Assembly (NCBI GenBank): GCA_021166725.1
Contig: JAJPES010000032.1
Location: forward strand, 1-53,535
From: Burkholderiaceae bacterium
GTDB taxonomy: Bacteria; Pseudomonadota; Gammaproteobacteria; Burkholderiales; Burkholderiaceae_E
DNA length: 53,535 nucleotides
Direction of reading: 5' to 3'
The notes below the pieces were generated by a model. The model saw only the letters and a program-made list of their open reading frames with translations, was not told where the DNA came from and made no database searches. The position numbers were made by a program, and so were the translations under genes. How positions within the stretch are numbered: position 1 is the first letter of the stretch; every line of letters starts with the position of its first letter. This document shows, one piece after another, positions 45,954-53,535 of this stretch.

Positions 45954-47309
45954 TCAGCGCTCGCCGGAAGGCTGCGCGGCCATCGCATAGCGGTCGAGCT
46001 TGTACTCGACATAGGTGCGATCGCGCAGCTGGCGCAGCCAGTCTTCGTAGTTCTCCTCGATGCGTCGCTCGCGCAGCGCCTGGCGGGCCTGCTGGCGCAA
46101 CCGGTCGGGCGAACTCTCATCGGTGCGCCGCTCGACGACCTGGATCAGGTGAACCCCGAACGGCGTGCGCACGGGGTCGCTGAGCTGGCCGGGCGCCAGC
46201 GCGTTCATCGCGCGCTCGAACTCGGGCACGGTGTCGCCCGGATACACCCAGCCGAGATCGCCGCCGCGACCGGCGCTGCCATCGACCGAGTATTGCCGGG
46301 CGAGCTCGGCGAAGTCGCCGGTGCCTGCCTCGATGCGCTGCTTGATCTCGCGCAGCCGACGCACCGCCTCTTCCTCGCTGACGATCTCGTTGGGGCGGAT
46401 CAGGATGTGGCGTGCGTGCGTCTGCACGACCGGCCGCCCTGCGGCGACCGGCATCGACTCGCTGCGCCGGTCGACCAGCTCGAGCACGTGGAAGCCGGCC
46501 GGACTGCGCACCACCGGCGCTACACCGCCGGGATTCAGCGATCGCACTGCGTCGACGAACAGCTGCGGCAGGCGATCGGGCGTGCGCCAGCCCAGCGAGC
46601 CTCCACTCATCGCCTCGGGAGCGTCCGAGAAGGCGGCGGCGAGCCGGCCGAAATCGGCCCCCGCACGCAGCTGGCGCTCGATTTCCTCGGCGCGCAGGCG
46701 CTGCCGCTCGATCTGCTCGGCGCTGGCTCCCTCGGGAAGGCGCAACAGGATCTGCGCGACGTGCAGCTCGGTACGGTCGGCGGCACCGCCGCCCGACTGC
46801 GCGGCGAGAAAGGCGTCGACGTCGGCGTCGCTGATCTGCACCTTGTTGTCGATTTCTCGCTCGCGCAGTCGCTGGCGCACCAGCTGTCCGCGCACCTCGT
46901 CGCGGAACTGCTCGAAATCGATTCCCTGCCGGCTCAGGCGCTCGCGCAACTGCGCCGGGGTGAGTCGGTTCTCCGCGGCGATCGCGCTCACCGCGCGCTC
47001 GAGCTGCGCGTCGTCCACGCGCAGCCCCGAGTCGCGGGCGAGCTGCATCTGGGCGCGATCGACGATCATGCGCTCGAGCACCTGGCGCTCGAGCACGTCG
47101 GGCGGCGGCGCCTCGATGTTCTGCTCGCGCAGCTGGCGCTGCACCAGCAGCACCTGCTGCTGCAGCTCGCGCTCGGTGATCGCCTCGCTGTTGACGACGA
47201 CAGCGATGCGGTCGATCTCGACCGGAGCGGCAGCGTGCGCGGCGCCGAACGGAATCAGGACGGCCGCCGACCATGCGGCGACCAGGCGAAGGATGTATCG
47301 GGAAGGCAT
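45954..47309 (-). CDS. surA: periplasmic chaperone and peptidyl-prolyl isomerase SurA
   Basis: A 451-residue SurA that escorts outer-membrane proteins, notably LptD, through the periplasm. Signal peptide 1 to about 27 (cut near AHAA-A), a chaperone N-domain (EIDRIAVVVNSEAITERELQ), two parvulin domains (about 185-290 and 300-400; the second with TRHILI-like HARHILIRPNE and GGDLGWVYPG), and a C-terminal chaperone helix. ATG overlaps the lptD stop by one base (TAATG), so it is cotranslated with its main client. Confidence 0.96.
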   Translation of the reverse strand: MPSRYILRLVAAWSAAVLIPFGAAHAAAPVEIDRIAVVVNSEAITERELQQQVLLVQRQLREQNIEAPPPDVLERQVLERMIVDRAQMQLARDSGLRVDDAQLERAVSAIAAENRLTPAQLRERLSRQGIDFEQFRDEVRGQLVRQRLREREIDNKVQISDADVDAFLAAQSGGGAADRTELHVAQILLRLPEGASAEQIERQRLRAEEIERQLRAGADFGRLAAAFSDAPEAMSGGSLGWRTPDRLPQLFVDAVRSLNPGGVAPVVRSPAGFHVLELVDRRSESMPVAAGRPVVQTHARHILIRPNEIVSEEEAVRRLREIKQRIEAGTGDFAELARQYSVDGSAGRGGDLGWVYPGDTVPEFERAMNALAPGQLSDPVRTPFGVHLIQVVERRTDESSPDRLRQQARQALRERRIEENYEDWLRQLRDRTYVEYKLDRYAMAAQPSGER

Positions 47310-49594
47310 TACTCGTAGCCGAAGTAGCGCGACGGCAACTCGGGCCGATCGGTGGGCAGGCGATAGCCCGGAATGTTTCGCCGCAATATACCAAAGGGAT
47401 CCGAACCGAGTCGGGCCAGTCCCTTGAGCTCGAGCTGGATGAAGAACGCCGTGGTCGAGCGCCCGAGCGCGGTGCGGAAGCGCTGCACCACGAAGCGCGT
47501 GCCCCAGCAGCACGACTCGTACTCGAAGCCGAGCACCGATTCGATCACCCCGCGCTCGTTCGGAACGCCGCTGATCGGGTCGCGGCCTTCGCCGAGGAAC
47601 GAATAGTTCAACCGCCCCAGCGCCACCCAGCGCGGAGCGACCGGCCAGCGCAGCGAAGTGTCGAATTGACCGATCTCGTTGCGCCGGTAGCGCACGCCGG
47701 TGTTCAGGATGCGCCCATCGGGCGGCAGGTAGCGCCAAAGGACCGTATAGCGCGCGATGTCCTTGTCGCGCACGCTGTACTGGACGCCGGTGTCGAAGCT
47801 CTGGTGACCGCCCAGTTCGCCCGACGCGGCGAGCAGCAGGTCCGAGCGCTCGTCGGTGCGCGGCGCGACGCCGGGGATCGACACGCGCTGCGGCGAGAAA
47901 TAGACGCGCTGACCCACGGCGAAGCGGAAGCGCTCGGCGCCGCTGGACGGATCGATGAGCCTCGAGACCGCCGCCGCGGTGAGCTGGTTGACGTCGGCGA
48001 TGCGGTCGTAGCCGACGAAAGTGTTCTCCGAGAAGAGCTGCGCGAAATTGAAGTCGGCCACCGTCGTGTCGTAGACCGGCAGGCGGGACTGGTCCCGATA
48101 CGGCGTGCGCGCGTAGAACAGGCGCGGCTCCAGCGTCTGCGTCACGTCGCGACCGAAGAAGCGCGCCGGACGCTCGAAGACGAGACCGCTGTCGATCGAG
48201 AAAGTGGGAATCGCGCTGCTTTCGGTGCTGTCGAAGGCCATGCCGGTGCCGCTGTCGATCTGGTAGCTCGACAGATGCAGTTGCGCCTTCGGCACGACGA
48301 ACCATCCGGGCCGGACGATCGGATAGCTGAGCTGCGGGTTGGCGACGCTGCGCCAGCCTTCCGGCAAGCGCACGGTAGGCGCGCGAAAGCGCGTCGCATC
48401 GAGCACCGTATCGACGTCGAAGCCCGCCGCGTCGCGCACGATGTTGCGCAACTGCAGCTGCGGAACGCGCTCGTAGGGGCCCGGACGCGCATCGAGGATC
48501 GACTGCCACGTCTGCACGCTCACCAGCGCGGTCCAGTAGTTCGGCAGCGACCGCGACGCCGAGAAGATGCGCGGCAGCAGGCGTTCCGAGCTGGAGACGA
48601 TCGACCGGCCGTAGTCGACGAAGTAGTTGTCGTCGGACACCCCGCGCATGATCCATGACCCGCCCCAGCCGCCCCAGTTCGTGAAGGCGTTGTGCAGGTC
48701 GAAGTAGTAGCGGCTCGTTCCGGTGACCGGATCGTCGGGATTCCACTCGACGGCTGCGCCGCCGTAGAAGCTGCGCTGCAGGTAGCGGAACTCGGCGCCC
48801 ATCTGCAGCCCGCGGCGCGTGCTCAGTCGGGGATACAGGGTGAGGTCGCGGTTCGGCGCGATGTTCCAGTAGTAGGGCACGGTCACGTCCAGGCCCGAGC
48901 GCGAAGTGACCGAGACGGAAGGCGGAAGGAAGCCGCTGCGGCGCCGATCGCTCAGCGGGAACGCGAATACCGGCGCCGCGAGGATCTTCACCCCCTTGAA
49001 GTACAGGCTCGCCGAACGGCCGGTGCCCTCGTCCTCTTCCTGGTCGAGCGTCATCGAGCGGGCGAGCAGGATCCAGTCGGGGTCGTCGAACTGGCAGGTC
49101 GTGTAGCTCGCGTCGACGAGCTGCATGCGGTCCGGACCGAGGAAATCGATGCGCTCGGCCTTGCCGCGCCCGTCGTACAGCGCGAGGTAATAGCTCGGCG
49201 ACTCGAACCATCCGGTGTTCGCATCGAGCTTCAGCGCCAGCTCGGGGCCGGTGAACACGTTGCCCTGGCGCGTCACGCGCACGTGGCCCACGGCAAACAG
49301 CTCGTCGTCGGCTTCGTAATAGGTGAGCCGGTCGCCGCGGATCACCGACCCGGCCTTGCGTACCTCGGCATCGCCCTCGAGCGTGGTGTCGCGCCCGCTG
49401 CGGCCGTAGAGGCGTTCGCCGCTGCCGTAGACCGGGCGCCCCTCGGTGATTTCGGCATGCGCCTCGGACAACGACGGATCGAGCTTCAGCGCGAAGGCGG
49501 GCGATGCGTCCTGCGCCATCGCACTGCCCCAGCCGAGCAGCAACGGCGACACGAGCGATGCGAATAGGAAAAGACGGAATCGGGGCCGGCGCAT
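47309..49594 (-). CDS. lptD: LPS-assembly protein LptD
   Basis: A 761-residue outer-membrane protein that inserts lipopolysaccharide at the surface together with LptE. Signal peptide 1-27 (SAMAQ-D), then the beta-jellyroll (TLEGDAEVRKAGSVIRGDRL, FAVGHVRVTRQGNVFTGPEL), then a large 26-strand barrel. The paired C-terminal cysteines (ESCCWG) and one N-terminal cysteine (Cys167) are present. The first N-terminal cysteine known from E. coli (Cys31) is missing, so only one inter-domain disulphide is possible. ATG at 49594; a TATAAT box lies about 90 bp upstream. Confidence 0.95.
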   Translation of the reverse strand: MRRPRFRLFLFASLVSPLLLGWGSAMAQDASPAFALKLDPSLSEAHAEITEGRPVYGSGERLYGRSGRDTTLEGDAEVRKAGSVIRGDRLTYYEADDELFAVGHVRVTRQGNVFTGPELALKLDANTGWFESPSYYLALYDGRGKAERIDFLGPDRMQLVDASYTTCQFDDPDWILLARSMTLDQEEDEGTGRSASLYFKGVKILAAPVFAFPLSDRRRSGFLPPSVSVTSRSGLDVTVPYYWNIAPNRDLTLYPRLSTRRGLQMGAEFRYLQRSFYGGAAVEWNPDDPVTGTSRYYFDLHNAFTNWGGWGGSWIMRGVSDDNYFVDYGRSIVSSSERLLPRIFSASRSLPNYWTALVSVQTWQSILDARPGPYERVPQLQLRNIVRDAAGFDVDTVLDATRFRAPTVRLPEGWRSVANPQLSYPIVRPGWFVVPKAQLHLSSYQIDSGTGMAFDSTESSAIPTFSIDSGLVFERPARFFGRDVTQTLEPRLFYARTPYRDQSRLPVYDTTVADFNFAQLFSENTFVGYDRIADVNQLTAAAVSRLIDPSSGAERFRFAVGQRVYFSPQRVSIPGVAPRTDERSDLLLAASGELGGHQSFDTGVQYSVRDKDIARYTVLWRYLPPDGRILNTGVRYRRNEIGQFDTSLRWPVAPRWVALGRLNYSFLGEGRDPISGVPNERGVIESVLGFEYESCCWGTRFVVQRFRTALGRSTTAFFIQLELKGLARLGSDPFGILRRNIPGYRLPTDRPELPSRYFGYE

Positions 49595-49681
49595 TCGTCG
49601 GGAGCACAACCGGCGCGTGCCGGACCAGGGCCTGTTCGAGGCGCAGCAGGAAGAGCGTCCTCGGGCGTCGAGCGCTCGACT

Positions 49682-49687
49682 ATTATA
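49682..49687 (-). promoter_or_regulatory. -10 box candidate for lptD-surA-rsmA
   Basis: On the minus strand the sequence reads a perfect TATAAT, standing out in GC-rich DNA, about 88 bp before the lptD ATG in the 195-bp gap between lptD and amgK. No good -35 is visible at 16-18 nt upstream, and no sigma-E pattern either. On the plus strand the same AT patch (TATTAT, 49681-49686) could serve amgK. Confidence 0.4.
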
Positions 49688-49789
49688 CGGACTGCCCCCG
49701 CCTCGCGCGCACGCGCCCCTCGCTTCGGAGCCGCATCGATCGAACCCCAAACCCCGCAACGCGACGGCGACGATCGTCGGCTCGCGCAG

Positions 49790-50833
49790 TTGCGCATCTG
49801 GCTGGCCGGTCTCGCTCCCGCGCACGCGCTGGCGATCGAAACCATCCGCCCGGCGTCGAACGACGCGAGCTTCCGCCGCTACTTCCGCATCGATGCCGCG
49901 GGCCCGGGCGCAGCCAGCCGCGTCGCCATGGACGCTCCGCCGCCGATGGAGGACTGCCGTCCGTTCGTCCATGCGGCGCAGGTGCTGCGCGATGCAGGAG
50001 TGCACGTGCCGCAGGTGCTCGCCGCCGATCTCGACAGCGGCTTCCTGCTGCTGGAGGACTTCGGCTCGACCACCTACCTGCAGCGCCTGCAGGAATGCGC
50101 GGGCGACGACGCCCGCATCGATGCGCTGATGCGCGATGCCGGCGAAGCGCTCGTGCGCATGCAGGCGGCGAGCCGCGCAGGCGTGTTCCCCGACTACGAC
50201 CGGACACTGCTCGCACGCGAACTCGACCTGTATCCGCAATGGTACGTCGAGCGCCACCGCGGTTTCGCCCTCGACGATGGCGCCCGCGCGACGCTGCACG
50301 ATGCCTTCGAACGGCTGCTGGAGAACAACCTCGCGCAGCCGCGCGTGTTCGTGCATCGAGACTGGCACTCGCGCAACCTGATGGTGCTCGACGACGCCGA
50401 CAATCCAGGCGTGCTCGACTTCCAGGACGCGGTGCACGGGCCGCTCACCTACGACCTCGTCTCGATGCTGCGCGACGCCTACATCGAGTGGCCCGAGGAA
50501 CGGCAACTAGACTGGGCGGTGCGCTACTGGCAGGCCGCGCGTGCGCGCGCGCTGCCGGTGGCGGCCGACTTCGGCCGGTTCTACCGCGACTTCGAATGGA
50601 TGGGGCTGCAGCGTCACCTGAAGGTACTGGGAATCTTCGCCCGCCTGCATCATCGGGACGGCAAGGACCGTTACCTCGCCGACCTTCCGCTCGTTCTCTC
50701 GTATGCGCTGCGCACGGCGCGCCGCTATCGCGAATTCGATGCGCTGACGCTGCTGATGGAGCGCATCGAAGCCGCGCACGACAAGGCCGCGCGCGGCGTC
50801 GCCTCCCCGCGCAGCGCCGGCTACACGTTCTGA
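49790..50833 (+). CDS. amgK: N-acetylmuramate/N-acetylglucosamine kinase AmgK
   Basis: A 347-residue aminoglycoside-phosphotransferase-fold kinase that phosphorylates MurNAc at the anomeric position in peptidoglycan recycling. Motifs: NDASFRRYFRI (nucleotide loop), LLLEDFGSTTYL, the catalytic loop VHRDWHSRNLMV (HxDxxxxN) and DFQDAVHGPLTYDLVSML (DFG-like Asp). The start is uncertain: TTG at 49790 gives the canonical length. The frame stays open upstream (RRLAQLRIWLAGL) to about 49680 without any ATG. It is followed 3 bp later by murU, its pathway partner, and diverges from lptD. Confidence 0.92.
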   Translation: MRIWLAGLAPAHALAIETIRPASNDASFRRYFRIDAAGPGAASRVAMDAPPPMEDCRPFVHAAQVLRDAGVHVPQVLAADLDSGFLLLEDFGSTTYLQRLQECAGDDARIDALMRDAGEALVRMQAASRAGVFPDYDRTLLARELDLYPQWYVERHRGFALDDGARATLHDAFERLLENNLAQPRVFVHRDWHSRNLMVLDDADNPGVLDFQDAVHGPLTYDLVSMLRDAYIEWPEERQLDWAVRYWQAARARALPVAADFGRFYRDFEWMGLQRHLKVLGIFARLHHRDGKDRYLADLPLVLSYALRTARRYREFDALTLLMERIEAAHDKAARGVASPRSAGYTF

Positions 50834-50836
50834 ATC

Positions 50837-51526
50837 GTGCGCGCGATGCTGCTGGCCGCCGGACGCGGCGAACGGATGCGCCCGCTCACCGACGCGTGCC
50901 CCAAGCCGCTGCTGCGCGCAGGCGGGCGCATGCTGATCGAATGGCACCTGCTCGCGCTCGCCCGTGCCGGCATCGTCGACGTGGTCGTCAATCACGCGCA
51001 CCTCGGAGCGCAGGTGGAGCAAGCGCTGGGCGACGGCGCGCGCTGGAACCTGCGCATCCGCTACTCGCCGGAAGGCGAGGCGCTGGAGACGGCGGGCGGC
51101 ATCGCGCGCGCGCTGCCGATGCTCGGCGAGGAGCCCTTCGTCGTGGCCGCCTCCGACGTCTACACCGACTTCGACTACGCGCGCGCGATGGCGATCGCCT
51201 CGCGCATGCGCGCCGACGATCTGCTCGCCTGGTGCCTGCTGGTGCCGAATCCCGCGCATCATCCCTCGGGGGACTTCGCGATGCACGACGATCGGCTGCT
51301 CGCCGAAGGCGAACCGAAACTCACGTTCAGCGGCATCGGCGTGTATCGCGCGGATCTCTTCGACGGCGTCGACCCGTCGCGCAAGGCGCCGCTCGCGCCG
51401 CTGTTGCGCGCCGCTGCGCTCGCAGGACGCGCCGGCGCGCAACGGCACGACGGCCGCTGGATCGACGTGGGCACGCCGCAGCGACTGGCGGCACTCGATG
51501 CACAATTGCAGTCACGCGATCGATAG
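50837..51526 (+). CDS. murU: N-acetylmuramate alpha-1-phosphate uridylyltransferase MurU
   Basis: A 229-residue nucleotidyltransferase with the signature MLLAAGRGERMRPLTDACPKPLL, the uridine-binding VNHAHLGAQ region, EGEALETAGGIARALP and the metal Asp in AASDVYTDFD. It makes UDP-MurNAc from the AmgK product, bypassing de novo MurA/MurB synthesis and the fosfomycin target. GTG start at 50837, 3 bp after amgK; ATG at 50846 is an alternative. Its TAG stop lies inside a 13-bp repeat shared with 22188-22200. Confidence 0.94.
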   Translation: MRAMLLAAGRGERMRPLTDACPKPLLRAGGRMLIEWHLLALARAGIVDVVVNHAHLGAQVEQALGDGARWNLRIRYSPEGEALETAGGIARALPMLGEEPFVVAASDVYTDFDYARAMAIASRMRADDLLAWCLLVPNPAHHPSGDFAMHDDRLLAEGEPKLTFSGIGVYRADLFDGVDPSRKAPLAPLLRAAALAGRAGAQRHDGRWIDVGTPQRLAALDAQLQSRDR

Positions 51527-51536
51527 GAGTCTGTCG
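51524..51536 (+). repeat. second copy of the TAGGAGTCTGTCG repeat end
   Basis: Thirteen bases identical to the left edge of the palindromic element at 22188-22200. As there, the first three bases form the stop codon of the upstream gene (here murU). After TGTCG the copies diverge and no complementary arm follows within the 29-bp gap to pepP, so this is a half-element or decayed copy. Confidence 0.6.
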
Positions 51537-51555
51537 CAGCGCCGCCGGAGCCGCA

Positions 51556-52884
51556 ATGCAGGAATTCGCCGACCGCAGACAACGGATCATGGAAACGATG
51601 CGCGCCGCAGGCGGCGGCGTCGCGATCGTGTGTACCGGTGCCGAAGTGATCCGCAACCGAGACAGCGAGTATCCGTATCGCAGCGACAGCTACTTCCGCT
51701 ACCTGAGCCCGTTTCCGGAGCCCCAGGCGGCGATCGTGCTGGTCGCCGACAGCGACCGCGGCGAGTCGATCCTGTTCTGTCGACCGAAGAACGAAGAGCG
51801 CGAGACCTGGGACGGCTTTCGCTACGGCCCGCCGGCAGCGGCCGAGCGCTTCGGCTTCGACCGCGGCGCACCGATCGAGTCGCTCGACGAGGAAATGGCG
51901 AAGCTGCTCGCCAACCGCGCCGCGTTGTGGTGTGCGATCGGCACGAGCGAGACGCTCGACGCTTCCGCCCGACGCTGGCTGGCCGCGGTTCGCGCGCAGG
52001 CGCGGGCAGGCGTCACGGCGCCGACGCGGATCGCCGACCTGAACCACGTGCTCGACGAAATGCGGCTGGTGAAGGACGCGCACGAAATCCGCGCGATGCG
52101 TCGCGCTGCACAGATCTCGTCGGCCGCGCATCTGCGCGCGATGCGCACGGCACGGCCCGGGCGCCGCGAATACGAGATCGAGGCCGAACTGCTGTACGAA
52201 TTCCGCCGCAACGGTGCCGATGCGCCGGCCTACGGCTCGATCGTCGCCGCGGGGCGCAACGCCTGCGTGCTGCACTATCGCGCGAACGACGCGGTGATGA
52301 ACGACGGCGAGCTGCTGCTGATCGACGCCGGCTGCGAATTCGACGCCTATGCATCGGACATCACGCGCACTTTTCCGATCGGCGGCCGTTTCTCCGCGGC
52401 CCAACGCACGCTGTACGACATCGTGCTCGACGCGCAGCGCGCGGCAATCGAAACGATCCGCCCGGGTGCGCGATTCATCGATGCGCACGACGCTGCCGTT
52501 CGCGTGCTCGTGCAGGGAATGATCGACTGCGGCCTCGTCGAAGGCCCGCTCGATGCGGCGCTCGAATCCGGCAGCTATCGCCGCTTCTACATGCATCGCA
52601 CCGGGCACTGGCTGGGCCTGGACGTGCACGACTGCGGCAGCTATCGCGAGCCGTCGGCGGCCGACGCCGACGCGAGCGCCGCCTCGCGCATCCTGCGTCC
52701 CGGAATGGTGACGACCGTCGAACCGGGCATCTACGTGCGCGCGGCCGACGACGTGCCGAGCGCGTTCCACGACATCGGCATCCGCATCGAAGACGACGCG
52801 CTCGTCACCGACGACGGTTGCGAGATCCTCACGATCGACACGCCCAGGCGCGCCGAGGACATCGAAGCGGCGATGAACGGATGA
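51556..52884 (+). CDS. pepP: Xaa-Pro aminopeptidase
   Basis: A 442-residue M24B metallopeptidase that removes N-terminal residues preceding proline. The N-terminal AMP_N domain (YRSDSYFRYLSPFPEPQA) precedes the pita-bread domain with the dimetal ligands: Asp pair in LIDAGCEFDAYASDITRTFP, His in MHRTGHWLGLDVHD, Glu in TTVEPGIYV and Glu in GIRIEDD. ATG at 51556 has GCCGGAG upstream. The stop overlaps the following ubiH-like start (ATGA), the pepP-ubiH order also seen in gammaproteobacteria. Confidence 0.96.
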   Translation: MQEFADRRQRIMETMRAAGGGVAIVCTGAEVIRNRDSEYPYRSDSYFRYLSPFPEPQAAIVLVADSDRGESILFCRPKNEERETWDGFRYGPPAAAERFGFDRGAPIESLDEEMAKLLANRAALWCAIGTSETLDASARRWLAAVRAQARAGVTAPTRIADLNHVLDEMRLVKDAHEIRAMRRAAQISSAAHLRAMRTARPGRREYEIEAELLYEFRRNGADAPAYGSIVAAGRNACVLHYRANDAVMNDGELLLIDAGCEFDAYASDITRTFPIGGRFSAAQRTLYDIVLDAQRAAIETIRPGARFIDAHDAAVRVLVQGMIDCGLVEGPLDAALESGSYRRFYMHRTGHWLGLDVHDCGSYREPSAADADASAASRILRPGMVTTVEPGIYVRAADDVPSAFHDIGIRIEDDALVTDDGCEILTIDTPRRAEDIEAAMNG

Positions 52885-53535
52885 CGCAGCGCCTGCGCAT
52901 CGAAGGTCGCGGCCCGGTCGCCATCGCACTGCGCCTCTATCTCGCGCGCCAGGGCGTGGCACCCGCAGCGATCGCGCACGACGCCTTCGCCGAGCAGATT
53001 CCACCCGCCGTAGCCGCCCGTCCGCTCGCGCTCTCGCTAGGCAGCACGCACCTGCTGTCGCGCATCGTCACCCTGCCCCAAGCCGCGCCGATCCGCACGG
53101 TGGACGTCTCGCTCGCCCGCCGCGGCGGCCGCACGCGCTTCCGCGCCGAGGACCTCGACTCACCCACCCTCGGCTGCGTAGTCCGCTACGCCGCACTTCA
53201 CCGCGCACTGGTCGAGGCACTGCAGCGCATCGACGCAGCGAGCCGGTCCCCTTCCCCCTTCCCCCTTCCCCCGTCCCCCCTCGTCGGCGAAGCCGACGAG
53301 ATCACGATCCGCGCGGGGGGGGCCCCCACGAGGGCAAGCCCCCCCCACCCAAAGAAAATGCCACAAACGCCAAACACGCAAAGACAGCCAACCACACCCG
53401 CCCCCCCGCGGGCCCGAGAAAAACACCCCCAACAACCGCCACATGCCCAAGTGCGCGTCCACCCACCGATACACCATCACCGCCACCACCCGCACCACCA
53501 CCAACACGCCAATCCCCCCCACCAACCCCAACAAA
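52881..53535 (+). CDS. UbiH-family FAD-dependent hydroxylase, N-terminal part, broken or running off the edge
   Basis: From ATG 52881 about 120 residues resemble the N-terminus of ubiquinone-biosynthesis FAD monooxygenases: a dinucleotide-fold start (IEGRGPVAIALRLYLARQG), RPLALSLGSTHLLSRI, APIRTVDVSLARRGGRTRF and LGCVVRYAALHRALVEAL. The nucleotide loop is degenerate, with the third glycine replaced by Ala. After about 53245 the frame stays open but encodes Pro/His-rich nonsense (PSPFPLPP, HHHRHHPHHH) matching no hydroxylase. The rest of the gene is therefore missing, interrupted, or corrupted by poor end sequence. Which member of the family (UbiH, UbiF, UbiI) cannot be told. Confidence 0.6.
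   Translation, partial: MTQRLRIEGRGPVAIALRLYLARQGVAPAAIAHDAFAEQIPPAVAARPLALSLGSTHLLSRIVTLPQAAPIRTVDVSLARRGGRTRFRAEDLDSPTLGCVVRYAALHRALVEALQRIDAASRSPSPFPLPPSPLVGEADEITIRAGGAPTRASPPHPKKMPQTPNTQRQPTTPAPPRAREKHPQQPPHAQVRVHPPIHHHRHHPHHHQHANPPHQPQQ
53247..53535. other. low-complexity, strand-asymmetric window end
   Basis: This stretch begins with C/T runs (about 53247-53280) and a 9-bp perfect hairpin with a GAA loop (53280-53288 and 53292-53300). After runs of G and C, the last 195 bases contain by my count only 7 T and 23 G on the plus strand. Nothing resembling a gene is seen. Such composition is unlike the rest of the window and is most easily explained as a low-quality contig end. Confidence 0.7.

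Noticed and set aside
47309..49594. LptD without the E. coli Cys31 as a non-functional protein.
   Set aside because: One N-terminal cysteine and the C-terminal CysCys pair remain, enough for one inter-domain disulphide, which is known to suffice in some LptD proteins.

Overview
The window is about 53.5 kb of GC-rich, densely coding DNA. It most resembles a chromosomal contig from a betaproteobacterium (Burkholderiales or a near relative). The grounds are the opgD-opgH pair, the Liv-type ABC cluster with GntR and CobW genes, and three housekeeping gene orders: miaB-phoH(ybeZ)-ybeY-corC-lnt-glyQ-glyS-gmhB-(plsC)-M48 peptidase-gloA, lptD-surA-rsmA, and amgK-murU. No rRNA, tRNA, CRISPR array, transposase or phage gene was seen. 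Many start codons are GTG or TTG, and neighbouring genes are often joined by 1-4 bp ATGA/GTGA/TAATG overlaps.

Left third (1-22 kb), accessory metabolism. A truncated isovaleryl-CoA-dehydrogenase-like gene diverges from a thiolase, a periplasmic binding protein and an acyl-CoA ligase. Next comes a minus-strand operon, livK-livH-livM-livG-livF plus a dihydroorotase/allantoinase-like amidohydrolase. It diverges from a GntR/FCD regulator, a small CxxC protein and a CobW-type metallochaperone GTPase. The two arms appear to share one palindromic -10 element. Then follow an AEC carrier, a ferredoxin-reductase-like flavoprotein, a TrmB-like regulator with a four-cysteine motif (and a palindrome on its own promoter) with an exported partner, a bile-acid-symporter-family carrier with an epimerase and an SDR, a ThDP enzyme, and an AraC regulator.

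Middle (22-30 kb). An 82-bp palindromic repeat precedes opgD-opgH (osmoregulated periplasmic glucan synthesis). A convergent putA (proline to glutamate) without the usual N-terminal DNA-binding domain follows.

Right half (30-53.5 kb), cell-envelope and translation housekeeping. The conserved miaB/phoH junction is interrupted by a two-gene module: a TPR plus outer-membrane beta-barrel protein (Slam/DUF560-like), and an exported FecR-domain protein with a TbpB-like C-terminal beta domain. This looks like a candidate type XI secretion pair and is the most interesting item in the window. Further on, the acyltransferase normally found between gmhB and the metallopeptidase survives only as a 91-codon remnant. 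The lptD-surA-rsmA operon lacks pdxA. amgK and murU (peptidoglycan recycling) and pepP follow. The last gene, ubiH-like, runs into an abnormal C/A-rich tail that looks like a contig-end artefact.
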